Of a stretch of 64,000 nucleotides of DNA, positions 50,616-60,027 are shown in pieces. Origin of the DNA: Flavobacterium anhuiense (GTDB lineage Bacteria > Bacteroidota > Bacteroidia > Flavobacteriales > Flavobacteriaceae); the NCBI RefSeq assembly GCF_900101855.1, contig NZ_FMVC01000001.1, forward strand, positions 186,001-250,000. Direction: 5' to 3'. Every line of letters starts with the position of its first letter. Position 1 is the first letter of the stretch. The position numbers and the translations under genes were made by a program. The notes beneath the pieces were generated by a model, which was not told where the DNA came from, ran no database searches, and worked only from the letters and a program-made list of their open reading frames with translations.

Positions 50616-51347
50616 ATGTCTGAAAAAATAACTCCGTATAAAGACTCTTCTTTAGGTAAAAAAGAGCAAGTAACCCAAATGTTTGATACCATTTCCGGGA
50701 ATTACGACAATTTGAATCGTGTAATTTCTTTTGGAATCGATGTTAAATGGCGTAAAAAAGTATTAAAAATAGTATCAGACAAAAAACCAAAAGTTATTCT
50801 TGATATCGCAACTGGAACTGGCGACTTGGCTATTTTGCTTGCACAAACTAATGCCGAAAAAATTATTGGTCTGGATATTTCTGCAGGAATGCTGGAAGTG
50901 GGAAAAAAGAAAGTTGAAGAAAAGAAACTTTCAAATGTCATTGAACTAGTTTTAGGCGATTCTGAAAACATGCCGTTTGAAGACAATTATTTCGATGCGA
51001 TCACAGTTGGTTTTGGCGTAAGAAATTTTGAAAACCTAGAAAAAGGTTTTGCAGAAATTTTAAGAGTTTTAAAACCAAATGGTGTATTTGTTATATTAGA
51101 AACTTCTGTCCCAGATAAATTCCCTTATAAACAAGGCTACAATTTCTACAGCAAAAACATACTTCCATTAATCGGAAAATTGTTTTCTAAAGATAATGAC
51201 GCTTATGGATATTTGTCTGAATCGGCTGCTGCTTTTCCTTATGGAGAGGCCTTAAACAATATTTTAAGAAAAACTGGGTTTATAGATGTTGTGGCAATGC
51301 CTCAAACTTTTGGTGTCGCAACAATTTATTCTGCATCTAAAAAATAG
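50616..51347 (+). CDS. menG: Demethylmenaquinone methyltransferase
   Basis: 243 aa. SAM-binding [14 protein letters not shown] near residue 60, the UbiE/MenG signature [20 protein letters not shown] and [20 protein letters not shown] are present. It performs the last methylation of menaquinone synthesis; menaquinone is the expected quinone in this phylum. Its stop codon is 1 nt before the porT start, so the two are coupled. Confidence 0.94.
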   Translation: MSEKITPYKDSSLGKKEQVTQMFDTISGNYDNLNRVISFGIDVKWRKKVLKIVSDKKPKVILDIATGTGDLAILLAQTNAEKIIGLDISAGMLEVGKKKVEEKKLSNVIELVLGDSENMPFEDNYFDAITVGFGVRNFENLEKGFAEILRVLKPNGVFVILETSVPDKFPYKQGYNFYSKNILPLIGKLFSKDNDAYGYLSESAAAFPYGEALNNILRKTGFIDVVAMPQTFGVATIYSASKK

Positions 51348-51348
51348 T

Positions 51349-52059
51349 ATGAAAAAAGTTGTAATCTTATTTTTATTGGTCTTAACGACAAAAGGACATT
51401 CGCAATTTGCTAAAAATATGTTTAGCAAAGATCCTATTATTAATCTTGAAAACTGGCAAAAGCAGCGTATCTACTTTGGCTATTATTTAGGCTTTAATAG
51501 TTTTGACTTTAAATTTGATTACAAAACTCCTGTGCAGGAAGATATTCAAGTTAAAAAAACAACTGGTTTTAACGTAGGGGTTGTGGCTGATTTAAGGCTT
51601 CAGGAATATATTAATCTGCGTTTTGAACCAGGTTTGTATTATACGAAACGTGATCTTTATTTCCCAGGCATAAGCAACAAAGAAAGTGATTATTTAAGAG
51701 AAGTAAACAGCACTTATATTCACTTTCCTTTATTATTGAAATTTTCTGCTAAACGTACAGGAAACATACGTCCTTATTTAGTTGGCGGAATGTCTACAAC
51801 TTTAAATTTATCGAGTAACTCCAAATCTAAAGACGACAACTTCGAGCAAAAATTTAGAGTAAAACAATGGACAGCCGCTTATGAGTTAGGTTTAGGAATT
51901 GATATTTTTACAGAATACTTTATTTTCTCTCCTTCTGTTAGAGGAATGTTCGGCATAACGGATGAGCTTATTAGAGACAATACTCCAGACAGCCCATGGA
52001 CAGGAAACATTGATTCGATGAAATCTAGAGCGCTTTTAATAAATTTCACTTTCCATTAA
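51349..52059 (+). CDS. porT: Type IX secretion protein PorT
   Basis: 236 aa. Signal peptide MKKVVILFLLVLTTKGHSQ is followed by an eight-stranded barrel pattern (RIYFGYYLGFNSFDFKFDYK, NLRFEPGLYYTKRDLYFPG, YLVGGMSTTLNLSS, FIFSPSVRGMFGITDEL). PorT is an outer-membrane component required for type IX secretion and gliding, and its gene commonly follows menG in flavobacteria. It starts 1 nt after the menG stop. The family call rests on pattern and synteny. The start is set at the signal peptide. Confidence 0.82.
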   Translation: MKKVVILFLLVLTTKGHSQFAKNMFSKDPIINLENWQKQRIYFGYYLGFNSFDFKFDYKTPVQEDIQVKKTTGFNVGVVADLRLQEYINLRFEPGLYYTKRDLYFPGISNKESDYLREVNSTYIHFPLLLKFSAKRTGNIRPYLVGGMSTTLNLSSNSKSKDDNFEQKFRVKQWTAAYELGLGIDIFTEYFIFSPSVRGMFGITDELIRDNTPDSPWTGNIDSMKSRALLINFTFH

Positions 52060-52068
52060 AACAAAATA

Positions 52069-52797
52069 TTAACTATTTCGTTTAAATTCACTAAGAATAA
52101 TTGCTGTTGCAGTAGCTACATTTAAACTTTCAGTTTTTTGAAGCTCTCCAAATCTAGGAATTGTGAGACGGCTGGTTACGATTTTTTCAATCTCATCTGA
52201 AATTCCATTGGCTTCATTACCCATAATAATGATTCCGTCCTGAGGCAGTTTTGATTGGTAAATATTTTCTCCGTCCATAAAAGTTCCAAAAATCGGCAGT
52301 TTAGTTTGAGCAAGAAAAAGTTTTAAATCAACATAGTTTACATTTACTCTGGTAATAGATCCCATTGTAGCTTGTACCACTTTCGGATTATATATATCCA
52401 CTGTTTCTTTAGAACAGATAATCTGCTTAATGCCAAACCAATCGCATAGACGTAAAATAGTGCCTAGATTTCCTGGGTCTCTAATGTCGTCTAAAGCTAA
52501 AATCAAGCCTGAATCGATTATTTCTTTTTCGGCTGGAATTTTAAAAACTGCCAAACAAGAATTTGGAGTCGACAAAGCACTTATTTTTTTCAGTTCTTGT
52601 TCATTAATAAGAGTGCGTTTTGATGCATGAACCGTTTGAAAATCATTTAACGTGGTGTATAAATGTTCTAATTCAAAATTGGATTGCAGCAATTCTTGAA
52701 TTACTTTTACTCCTTCAGCAAAAAATAATTGATTAGCAAAACGCTGCTTTTTTTGATGCAAGCCTGATATTAGTTTTATTTGGTTTTTACTAACCAT
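52069..52797 (-). CDS. TrmH/SpoU-family RNA 2'-O-methyltransferase
   Basis: 242 aa. The SPOUT knot motifs are ILALDDIRDPGNLGTILRLC, IIIMGNEANGISDEI and IPRFGELQKTESLNVATATA, preceded by a substrate-binding N-terminal domain (FFAEGVKVIQELL). It methylates ribose in rRNA or tRNA; the exact site is not readable. The start is the ATG before VSKNQIKLI. It is divergent from tamL, whose promoter lies partly inside this gene's 5' end. Confidence 0.9.
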   Translation of the reverse strand: MVSKNQIKLISGLHQKKQRFANQLFFAEGVKVIQELLQSNFELEHLYTTLNDFQTVHASKRTLINEQELKKISALSTPNSCLAVFKIPAEKEIIDSGLILALDDIRDPGNLGTILRLCDWFGIKQIICSKETVDIYNPKVVQATMGSITRVNVNYVDLKLFLAQTKLPIFGTFMDGENIYQSKLPQDGIIIMGNEANGISDEIEKIVTSRLTIPRFGELQKTESLNVATATAIILSEFKRNS

Positions 52798-52814
52798 AAA
52801 ATAATGTACTTTTG
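52779..52814 (+). promoter_or_regulatory. tamL promoter overlapping the start of the methyltransferase gene
   Basis: TTTG (52779-52782), a 24-nt spacer and TACTTTTG (52807-52814), 20 nt before the TTG start of tamL. The -33 element lies within the coding sequence of the divergent gene. Confidence 0.55.
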
Positions 52815-52834
52815 AATTAAATATTAAAAAACAC

Positions 52835-55408
52835 TTGAAAAATAATTCCACAAAAATAATAGCATTTCTTCTAATTGCAATATTAATTTGCGCTTGTAAT
52901 GCCGTAAAAAGAGTTCCCGATGGAAAAAACCTTCTTGTAAAAAATAATATTCTAGTTAACGGAAAATCGACAAACGATGAGATAGCTTCAAATCAGATGT
53001 ACCAAAAACCAAATGGTAAATTATTAGGCTATAAACTTCGATTAAATTTATACAATTTAGCCAATTTAAATCCAGATTCTACTTATCAGGCAAAATTTAA
53101 AAACAATCCTGGAAAATATGAGCGTATGTCTAAGATATTTTCTGCAAAACAAGTGGACCGTCTAGGGCAATCTTTCTATTATAAAGGAATTCATGAATTT
53201 CTAAAAAGCACTGGTGAACCGCCAGTAATCATTGATACTTCTAAAACTAAAAAATCATTGCTTCGATTAAAATACTATTATTTCAATAATGGTTTTTTTA
53301 ATGTTCAAACCGATTATACTATTGATACGGTTGGAAAAAAGAGAGCTGCCATTAATTATAACATTACCACAGGACCGGCTTACAAGTTAGATACTATTAG
53401 AACCAAAATAATGACTCCTGCATTAGATTCATTATATAGAACTAATAACGAACCTTCTTTATTAAAATCTGGAAATCAATACAAAACCACAGATTTTGAA
53501 GAAGAAAAAAACCGCATCACAACCTATTTTAGAAATCACGGTGCTTATTACTTTCAGCCAACCTATGTAACTTTTGACATTGATACCATTGGCAAAAAAG
53601 CAAAAGCTGATGTGACTTTAATCATAAACAATAATACCATTCAAGAAAGAGATTCTAGCCGTACAGAGCCTTTTAAATTGTATAAAATTAGCGATGTAAA
53701 CATTTACACTGATTATTCTGCCGCAAATGCCAAGAAAAAACCAACAGATAGTGTAACGTACAACAACTTTAATTTATATAGCTACAAGACTTTAAAATAT
53801 AAACCGCGTGCGATTACCGATGCGATTTTCATCACAAAAGGAAGTACTTTTGCCGATTTTAGAACAACTCTTTCGTCTCGATATTTGAATAACTTAAGGA
53901 TTTTCAACTATCCGTCAATACAATATGAAGTGGACAAAAGAGATTCTACAGCTCAATCTCTTATTGCCAATGTTTATTTGACTCCGAGAAAAAAATACAG
54001 TTTTGGAGCCACTCTTGACTTAACGCATTCTAACATTCAGGATTTTGGAATTGGAGCCAGTGTTTCGGAAACGATTCGAAATGTATTTAACCGCGCTGAG
54101 ACCCTTGAAATTTCTGCCCGTTTAAATGTGGGATCATCTAGAGATATGGCCAATCCGAACAATAATTTCTTTAATGTTTCTGAATATGGTCTGGATATGA
54201 AATTGAACTTTCCGAGAATTCTACTCCCTTTTGGAACAGAAAAAATCATTCCTAAAAGCATGATTCCCTACACCTCTATTACTTCTGGTTTTTCTAAGCA
54301 GCGAAATATTGGTTTGGACAAAGAAAACTTTACGGGAGGTATCTCGTACAACTGGACACCAAAACGTCATAATACAGCAAAATTCGAATTGTTGAATGCA
54401 CAGTTTGTCCGTAATTTAAATCCAGACAATTACTTTAATGTATACACTTCTTCTTATGATGATTTAAATTATATCGGAAAAGATTACAATACCAATGTCA
54501 ACAACTGGGGAGATACACCTGAGGAACAAGCTCGAAAAGATCTTACTATACCCCAAGGAACCACTGGTTTTACAAATGATGTATTGACTGGAAAAACAGC
54601 CTTGACTCCAGGCAATTCGCAATATCAGGAAGTTGAAAGCATTGAAGAAAGAAGAGTTCGTTTGACCGAAAATGATTTTATTCTGGCAACCAGTTTTTCT
54701 TTTACCAAAACAACCAAAAAAGATCTGGCCGACAATAATTTCTATCAGTTTAGAACTAAAATCGAATCGGCAGGAACTTTATTATCAGCTATTTCAGAGA
54801 TTGGAAATTTACCTAAGAATTCTAAAGGAAACTACGAGATTTTTAATCTAGAATATTCAGAGTATATAAAAACTGAATTTGACTATATCAAACACTGGGA
54901 TTTTGGAAAAGAGAAAGTTTTGGCAGTGAGAAGCTTCTTTGGAATTGCAATTCCGTTTGGAAATTCAAACTACATTCCGTTTTCGCGAAGTTATTATGGC
55001 GGAGGTTCCAATGACAACAGAGCTTGGCAGCCTTATGCTTTAGGACCTGGAAGCACCAATGCCGTAAACGACTTTAACGAGGCTAATATGAAATTTGCCG
55101 CTAGCGCAGAATTTCGTTTCAAAATTTTCGGAGATGTGAAAGGAGCTCTCTTTGCAGACGCCGGAAATATCTGGAATGTGCTCGATAATGTGATAGATCC
55201 AAAAGCAAGATTTGACAACTTAAACGATTTAGAAGAAATTGCTTTAGGAACAGGATTTGGTTTGAGATACGATTTGAGCTTTTTTGTGATACGTTTAGAT
55301 TTAGGCTTTAAGACTTATAATCCGGCACATGAGAAGGGAGACCGATGGTTTAAAGAATACAATTTTGGACACTCGGTTTTAAATTTTGGTATAAATTATC
55401 CGTTCTAA
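52835..55408 (+). CDS. tamL: TamL-type BamA/TamA-family outer-membrane lipoprotein
   Basis: 857 aa. A lipoprotein signal KIIAFLLIAILICAC places the lipidated Cys near residue 21. POTRA-like repeats follow, then a 16-strand barrel of the surface-antigen family (C-terminal FGHSVLNFGINYPF). TamL partners the inner-membrane protein TamB in Bacteroidota envelope biogenesis. The start codon is TTG: the next in-frame ATG would lie beyond the lipobox, and TTG gives the basic n-region KNNSTK. A suitable -7 box lies 20 nt upstream. Confidence 0.88.
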   Translation: MKNNSTKIIAFLLIAILICACNAVKRVPDGKNLLVKNNILVNGKSTNDEIASNQMYQKPNGKLLGYKLRLNLYNLANLNPDSTYQAKFKNNPGKYERMSKIFSAKQVDRLGQSFYYKGIHEFLKSTGEPPVIIDTSKTKKSLLRLKYYYFNNGFFNVQTDYTIDTVGKKRAAINYNITTGPAYKLDTIRTKIMTPALDSLYRTNNEPSLLKSGNQYKTTDFEEEKNRITTYFRNHGAYYFQPTYVTFDIDTIGKKAKADVTLIINNNTIQERDSSRTEPFKLYKISDVNIYTDYSAANAKKKPTDSVTYNNFNLYSYKTLKYKPRAITDAIFITKGSTFADFRTTLSSRYLNNLRIFNYPSIQYEVDKRDSTAQSLIANVYLTPRKKYSFGATLDLTHSNIQDFGIGASVSETIRNVFNRAETLEISARLNVGSSRDMANPNNNFFNVSEYGLDMKLNFPRILLPFGTEKIIPKSMIPYTSITSGFSKQRNIGLDKENFTGGISYNWTPKRHNTAKFELLNAQFVRNLNPDNYFNVYTSSYDDLNYIGKDYNTNVNNWGDTPEEQARKDLTIPQGTTGFTNDVLTGKTALTPGNSQYQEVESIEERRVRLTENDFILATSFSFTKTTKKDLADNNFYQFRTKIESAGTLLSAISEIGNLPKNSKGNYEIFNLEYSEYIKTEFDYIKHWDFGKEKVLAVRSFFGIAIPFGNSNYIPFSRSYYGGGSNDNRAWQPYALGPGSTNAVNDFNEANMKFAASAEFRFKIFGDVKGALFADAGNIWNVLDNVIDPKARFDNLNDLEEIALGTGFGLRYDLSFFVIRLDLGFKTYNPAHEKGDRWFKEYNFGHSVLNFGINYPF

Positions 55409-55422
55409 TGCTAATTAATTCT

Positions 55423-55430
55423 TATTTTTG
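55423..55430 (+). promoter_or_regulatory. Probable -7 box of fbaA
   Basis: TATTTTTG, 38 nt before the fbaA start. No good -33 partner is visible at the usual distance. Confidence 0.5.
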
Positions 55431-55468
55431 CAACCTAAAAACTAAAAACAACTATAAAAAAAATTAAA

Positions 55469-56536
55469 ATGGCACACAACATTAAACCAGGAGTAGCTAC
55501 AGGAGATCAAGTACAAGAGATCTTTAATTATGCGAAAGAGAAGGGTTTTGCTCTTCCAGCAGTAAACGTTACTGGATCAAGCACAATTAATGGAGTTCTT
55601 GAAACTGCAGCGAAACTTAACGCGCCAGTTATCATTCAATTTTCTAACGGTGGAGCGCAATTCAACGCTGGAAAAGGATTATCAAATGCAGGTGAAAAAG
55701 CAGCAATCGCGGGAGGAATCGCAGGAGCAAAACATATTCATACTTTGGCAGAAGCTTACGGTGCAACTGTAATCTTACACACTGACCACTGTGCAAAAAA
55801 ACTTTTACCTTGGATCGATGGTTTATTAGATGCTTCTGAAAAACACTTCGCAGAAACAGGAAAACCATTATTCAGTTCTCACATGATCGATTTGTCTGAG
55901 GAGCCAATCGAAGAGAACATCGAAATCTGCAAAGAATATTTAGCTAGAATGAGCAAAATGGGAATGACATTGGAAATCGAGCTTGGTATTACAGGTGGTG
56001 AAGAAGATGGCGTTGACAACTCAGACGTAGATAGCTCAAAATTATACACTCAACCAGAAGAAGTAGCTTACGCTTACGAAGAATTATCTAAAGTAAGCCC
56101 TAAATTTACAATTGCTGCTGCTTTCGGAAACGTTCACGGTGTTTACAAACCAGGAAACGTAAAATTAACTCCAAAAATCTTAAAAAATTCTCAAGATTTC
56201 GTACAAAGCAAATTCAACACTGGACACAACCCAGTTGATTTCGTTTTCCACGGAGGTTCAGGCTCTACACTTGAAGAAATTAGAGAAGCTATCGGTTACG
56301 GAGTTATCAAAATGAACATTGATACAGATTTACAATTTGCATACACTGAAGGAATCCGTGATTATATGGTAAACAATATTGAGTACTTAAAAACTCAAAT
56401 TGGTAACCCAGAAGGTCCAGATGCTCCAAACAAAAAATACTACGATCCAAGAAAATGGGTTCGTGAAAGCGAAGTGACATTCAACGCGAGACTTGAACAA
56501 GCTTTTGCTGATTTAAATAACGTAAACACACTTTAA
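55469..56536 (+). CDS. fbaA: Class II fructose-bisphosphate aldolase
   Basis: 355 aa. Zinc and catalytic motifs are ILHTDHCAKKLLPW (Asp and His), LEIELGITGGEEDGVDNSD, AFGNVHGVYKPGNV and FVFHGGSGSTLEEI. The length and the C-terminal NKKYYDPRKWVRESE indicate the class IIA (E. coli FbaA) branch. It cleaves fructose 1,6-bisphosphate in glycolysis and acts in reverse in gluconeogenesis. Confidence 0.97.
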   Translation: MAHNIKPGVATGDQVQEIFNYAKEKGFALPAVNVTGSSTINGVLETAAKLNAPVIIQFSNGGAQFNAGKGLSNAGEKAAIAGGIAGAKHIHTLAEAYGATVILHTDHCAKKLLPWIDGLLDASEKHFAETGKPLFSSHMIDLSEEPIEENIEICKEYLARMSKMGMTLEIELGITGGEEDGVDNSDVDSSKLYTQPEEVAYAYEELSKVSPKFTIAAAFGNVHGVYKPGNVKLTPKILKNSQDFVQSKFNTGHNPVDFVFHGGSGSTLEEIREAIGYGVIKMNIDTDLQFAYTEGIRDYMVNNIEYLKTQIGNPEGPDAPNKKYYDPRKWVRESEVTFNARLEQAFADLNNVNTL

Positions 56537-56642
56537 ATTTTAGATTTTTGAATTTAGATTTCAGATTTCTAATGAAGCCTGAAATTTAAATTTTGAATTC
56601 AGATTGAAAAATCTAAAATTTAAAATCTACATTCTAAAATTA
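56537..56642. repeat. AAATCTAAAATTT-type word repeats before accD
   Basis: About 100 bp of near-repeats of the words ttttagattt, gaatttagatttcag and aaatctaaaattt. Similar strings occur at 10566-10616, 13880-13918, 16468-16505 and 29008-29056. They are non-coding and characteristic of this genome's intergenic regions. Confidence 0.65.
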
Positions 56643-56647
56643 AAAAA

Positions 56648-57505
56648 ATGGCTTGGTTTAAGAGACAAGAAAAAGGGATTACGACCGCTACTGAAGATAA
56701 GATGGACGTTCCGAAAGGATTGTGGTACAAATCTCCTACTGGAAAAATTATTGATGCTGACGAATTGGCGAGAAATTTGTTCGTTAGCCCTGAAGATGAT
56801 TTTCATGTTCGAATTGGAAGCGCAACCTATTTTGAAATTTTATTCGACAACAACGAATTTGTTGAGTTAGATAAAAACATGACTTCTAAAGATCCTTTGC
56901 ACTTTGTTGATACAAAGAAATATGCAGACAGATTGAAAGACGTAATGGAAAAAACTCATCTTAAAGACGCTGTACGTACGGGAGTTGGAAAATCTAAAGG
57001 AAGAGAACTTGTAATCTGCTGTATGGATTTTGCATTCATCGGTGGATCTATGGGAGCTGTTGTGGGTGAGAAAATCGCGAGAGGTATTGATCACGCCATT
57101 AAAAACAAACTTCCTTTTGTAATGATTTCTAAATCTGGTGGAGCTCGTATGATGGAAGCTGCTTATTCTTTAATGCAATTAGCAAAAACTTCTGTAAAAT
57201 TAGCTCAATTAGCTGAAGCTAAATTACCCTACATCTCTCTTTGCACAGACCCGACAACAGGAGGAACAACTGCATCTTACGCTATGTTAGGAGACATCAA
57301 CATCTCTGAGCCAGGCGCTTTGATTGGTTTTGCTGGTCCACGTGTTGTACGTGACACTACAGGAAAAGATTTGCCAGAAGGTTTCCAAACTGCTGAGTTC
57401 TTATTAGAGCACGGTTTCTTAGACTTTATCACGCCAAGAAAAGAATTGAAAGATAAGATCAACTTATATATCGATTTGATTCAAAATAATGATATTAGAA
57501 AATAG
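56648..57505 (+). CDS. accD: Acetyl-CoA carboxylase carboxyltransferase, beta subunit
   Basis: 285 aa. The carboxyltransferase core is clear: [57 protein letters not shown], and [20 protein letters not shown]. It transfers carboxyl from biotin to acetyl-CoA to make malonyl-CoA. Unusually, the N-terminal zinc ribbon has lost all four ligand Cys: where E. coli has Cys pairs, this protein has [20 protein letters not shown] and [14 protein letters not shown]. The rest of the ribbon is still alignable, so the fold may persist without metal. Confidence 0.95.
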   Translation: MAWFKRQEKGITTATEDKMDVPKGLWYKSPTGKIIDADELARNLFVSPEDDFHVRIGSATYFEILFDNNEFVELDKNMTSKDPLHFVDTKKYADRLKDVMEKTHLKDAVRTGVGKSKGRELVICCMDFAFIGGSMGAVVGEKIARGIDHAIKNKLPFVMISKSGGARMMEAAYSLMQLAKTSVKLAQLAEAKLPYISLCTDPTTGGTTASYAMLGDINISEPGALIGFAGPRVVRDTTGKDLPEGFQTAEFLLEHGFLDFITPRKELKDKINLYIDLIQNNDIRK

Positions 57506-57526
57506 TTTTAAAACTATTTAAAATAG

Positions 57527-57557
57527 AAAATCCCAAGAAATTATTTCTTGGGATTTT
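57527..57557 (+). terminator. Terminator after accD
   Basis: 14-bp stem aaaatcccaagaaa / tttcttgggatttt with a 3-nt loop and T-run, 22 nt after the stop. Confidence 0.85.
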
Positions 57558-57569
57558 TTTATATTAAAC

Positions 57570-57636
57570 ATGGACATATCAAACATTCAACGGAATAAAT
57601 TCCGTTGCTACCAATATTTCTCCTAAGGAATTTTTC
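57570..57636. repeat. Inverted repeat CAACGGAATAAATTCCGTTG
   Basis: A 20-bp palindrome, caacggaataaattccgttg, plus taccaatatttctcctaagg, shared in part with the element at 5186-5292. It lies between convergent accD and the cupin gene. Confidence 0.65.
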
Positions 57637-58524
57637 TTAGCTAGCCTTTCTCAAATCCTTCTTTAATTCTTTCTCAGCAATTTTAAAAGCCAGTTTCTCA
57701 CGCCATACAGCATAACGTTCTCTAAAAACTACTTTTATACCACTATCTACTGCTCCGTGCATAAATAAACTCCAAACGCTGGCTATTTTTCGAGACCAAG
57801 ATGCGTCCCACGCTCGAAGCGTAAGAGAAAAAGAACCATCTATATAACGCATCCAATGCCACATTCCCGTTGGCATGAATAAAGTATCGCCATGTTCCAA
57901 GAAAACTTCATATCCTTCTACTCCTTTTAGAGCTGGGAATTTTTCAAAATCGGGATTAGCAACATCATAGTCTTCTAAAGCATAAGTAGTATTTGGAATG
58001 CAATAAAGCCTTTTTTTCCATTTATTATCAAATAATATAATGTGCTTTCTCCCTCCAAAATGTGTATGGAAAAGATGTGGCAAATCGATATCATAATGCA
58101 GAAAAGTAATCGCCTTTGAACCTCCAAAAAACATAGCAGGCATACTTTCAATAAAACCTCCCATTAATTCTTTTGGGACTTTTACATCATTAACCAATTC
58201 TGGTCTATGCTTGAAAAGATTGAAGAAAAAGATACGCAATTGCGTAGGCTCTCTTTTTATGAGATCCAAGTAATCGCCAAATTTCATAGTGGCAATAGAA
58301 GCATTAATTACTTTTGAAGGATCTGCTTTAGAATTATCGACTAATTTTACCTCAATATCACCAGCAATCTCCTTAAAATATTCTGTCGACCATTTCTCCT
58401 TTGCAGGCCAATCATTTGTGAGTCCTTTTATAATCAAGGGCTTTTTTTTATCCAAATAATTCTTCTTGAAATCTTCTCTAGAAATAGACTCAACAGTATC
58501 GACAGATCTAAGATTAAAGCTCAT
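57637..58524 (-). CDS. Cupin-like (JmjC-type) Fe(II)/2-oxoglutarate oxygenase
   Basis: 295 aa. The JmjC metal triad appears as HYD in AITFLHYDIDLPHLFHTHFG and the distal His in MPTGMWHWMRYI. RKHIILFDNKWKKRLYCIP and GDTLFMPTG are typical of the cupin_8 family that includes FIH-1 and TYW5. Members hydroxylate proteins or RNA; the substrate here is unknown. It stands alone, between accD (convergent) and an ABC permease gene. Confidence 0.85.
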   Translation of the reverse strand: MSFNLRSVDTVESISREDFKKNYLDKKKPLIIKGLTNDWPAKEKWSTEYFKEIAGDIEVKLVDNSKADPSKVINASIATMKFGDYLDLIKREPTQLRIFFFNLFKHRPELVNDVKVPKELMGGFIESMPAMFFGGSKAITFLHYDIDLPHLFHTHFGGRKHIILFDNKWKKRLYCIPNTTYALEDYDVANPDFEKFPALKGVEGYEVFLEHGDTLFMPTGMWHWMRYIDGSFSLTLRAWDASWSRKIASVWSLFMHGAVDSGIKVVFRERYAVWREKLAFKIAEKELKKDLRKAS

Positions 58525-58614
58525 TGTGTTAAGGATTTAGTTCTTGGTTCTATCAAAAATATCTAATTATTTCGAGCCATCAAAATTTACAGTAAAATAA
58601 CACAAAAGCAACAT

Positions 58615-59862
58615 TTACATTCCAGTTCGAATAGCTTCAACAGGATCTAAATTTGCTGCCGAAACCGCTGGAAGGATACCAGAAATTAGTCCAATAAAGG
58701 CTGCCAAACTTGTTCCTAAAATAATATTTCCAAGGCTTAAAACAAATTCAAAATCTAGCATTTTTGTCAAAACAAGTGCAATTCCCCAAACCATCAGAAG
58801 CCCAATGATTCCACCAATAACTGACAGAATGATAGCTTCAAACAAAAATTGGAATAAGATAAATTTATTTTTTGCGCCTAATGATTTTTGAATTCCGATA
58901 AGATTTGTTCTTTCTTTAACTGAAACAAACATAATATTGGCAATTCCGAAACCTCCAACCAGAAGAGAAAATCCGCTGATGATCCAGCCGACAAAATTCA
59001 TCTGACCTAAAATTCCATCAATAAAATCGGTAAATCCAGAAAGGACATTGATAAAGAAATTATCCATTTCTCCCGCTTTCATTCCGCGAATTGCTCGTAG
59101 TTTTTGCGCAATTTCTGCTTTATAAGCATCCATATCGACACCTTTAACTGGTTTCAACACAATAACTGGAGTCATAGAATCGCTATCTCCGTACATTCTT
59201 CTTAAAAAATTAGCAGGAAGATAAACCGAAGTATCATTGCTGTCTCCAAAGAATCCAGCTCCTTGTTTGGCAATTACGCCAATAACGGTAAAACGCTGTC
59301 CGTATAGACGAATATTTTTCCCGATCGGATCGCTTGAGCCGAAAAGTCCTTCAGCGATATCATATCCAAGAACAATAACAGGAGTTCCAGAATTAGATTC
59401 AGATTCATTATAAAATCTTCCTTTATCAAAACTCAACCCATCAATATCAACCATTTCGCTTGACGACGGAATAATATTTACATCGCTGACTGTTTTAGAA
59501 TCGTATTTTAAACTTTCCCTGTTTACAAAAAGCTGGTATCCGACTTGATCAGTATTATTCATTGAGTTTTTTAGGCCAATGTACTCGTCATATTTTACAT
59601 TTGGAAACTGCTCTCTCTTCCATTGCGGAATTTCAGATGGCCCAAAGCAATATTTCATTAAATAAATTGTATTTTTATCTAAGCTGCTCAAATCTTTAGA
59701 GATTTTTTTATCTAAAGAGTCAACGGCAGCCAAAACAGCGATAATCGAAAAAATACCAATCGTAACACCTAAAAGCGACAACAGAGTGCGTAATTTATTA
59801 TTTCGCAAAGCATTGATGGCAAAGCTTAGACTTTCTTTCAATAATCTTAGATAAACGATCAT
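58615..59862 (-). CDS. MacB/FtsX-type ABC transporter permease
   Basis: 415 aa. One N-terminal membrane segment (LRTLLSLLGVTIGIFSIIAV) is followed by a large periplasmic MacB-PCD domain (about 50-280) and three C-terminal segments (e.g. IISGFSLLVGGFGIANIMFV), ending with LDPVEAIRTGM. It belongs to the MacB/LolCE/FtsX family. No ATPase gene is adjacent, so its partner is elsewhere. Substrate unknown. Confidence 0.9.
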   Translation of the reverse strand: MIVYLRLLKESLSFAINALRNNKLRTLLSLLGVTIGIFSIIAVLAAVDSLDKKISKDLSSLDKNTIYLMKYCFGPSEIPQWKREQFPNVKYDEYIGLKNSMNNTDQVGYQLFVNRESLKYDSKTVSDVNIIPSSSEMVDIDGLSFDKGRFYNESESNSGTPVIVLGYDIAEGLFGSSDPIGKNIRLYGQRFTVIGVIAKQGAGFFGDSNDTSVYLPANFLRRMYGDSDSMTPVIVLKPVKGVDMDAYKAEIAQKLRAIRGMKAGEMDNFFINVLSGFTDFIDGILGQMNFVGWIISGFSLLVGGFGIANIMFVSVKERTNLIGIQKSLGAKNKFILFQFLFEAIILSVIGGIIGLLMVWGIALVLTKMLDFEFVLSLGNIILGTSLAAFIGLISGILPAVSAANLDPVEAIRTGM

Positions 59863-59995
59863 ATTTTTGTATTTTTCAATAAAGTAAAATTCAATAATTT
59901 AAATTCAAAAACCTAATAAAAGTTAACTTACTCATCAGTAGATTTTTTTAGCATTTTGTTACACTAATTTTTTTTAATATAATATATAAAAAAAC

Positions 59996-60003
59996 TACTT
60001 TTG
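59996..60003 (+). promoter_or_regulatory. Probable -7 box of purH
   Basis: TACTTTTG, 24 nt before the ATG. No clear -33 element at normal spacing. Confidence 0.5.
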
Positions 60004-60027
60004 CAGTCTCAAAATCATAACTACACA

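Noticed and set aside
56604..56870. 88-codon frame overlapping the start of accD
   Set aside because: It lies in another frame over word repeats and accD codons; its composition reflects the repeat, and accD is clearly the real gene.
60001..60027. TTG start for purH nine codons upstream
   Set aside because: It overlaps the -7 promoter box (TACTTTTG), so it would not be on the mRNA in a usable context; the ATG matches family length.
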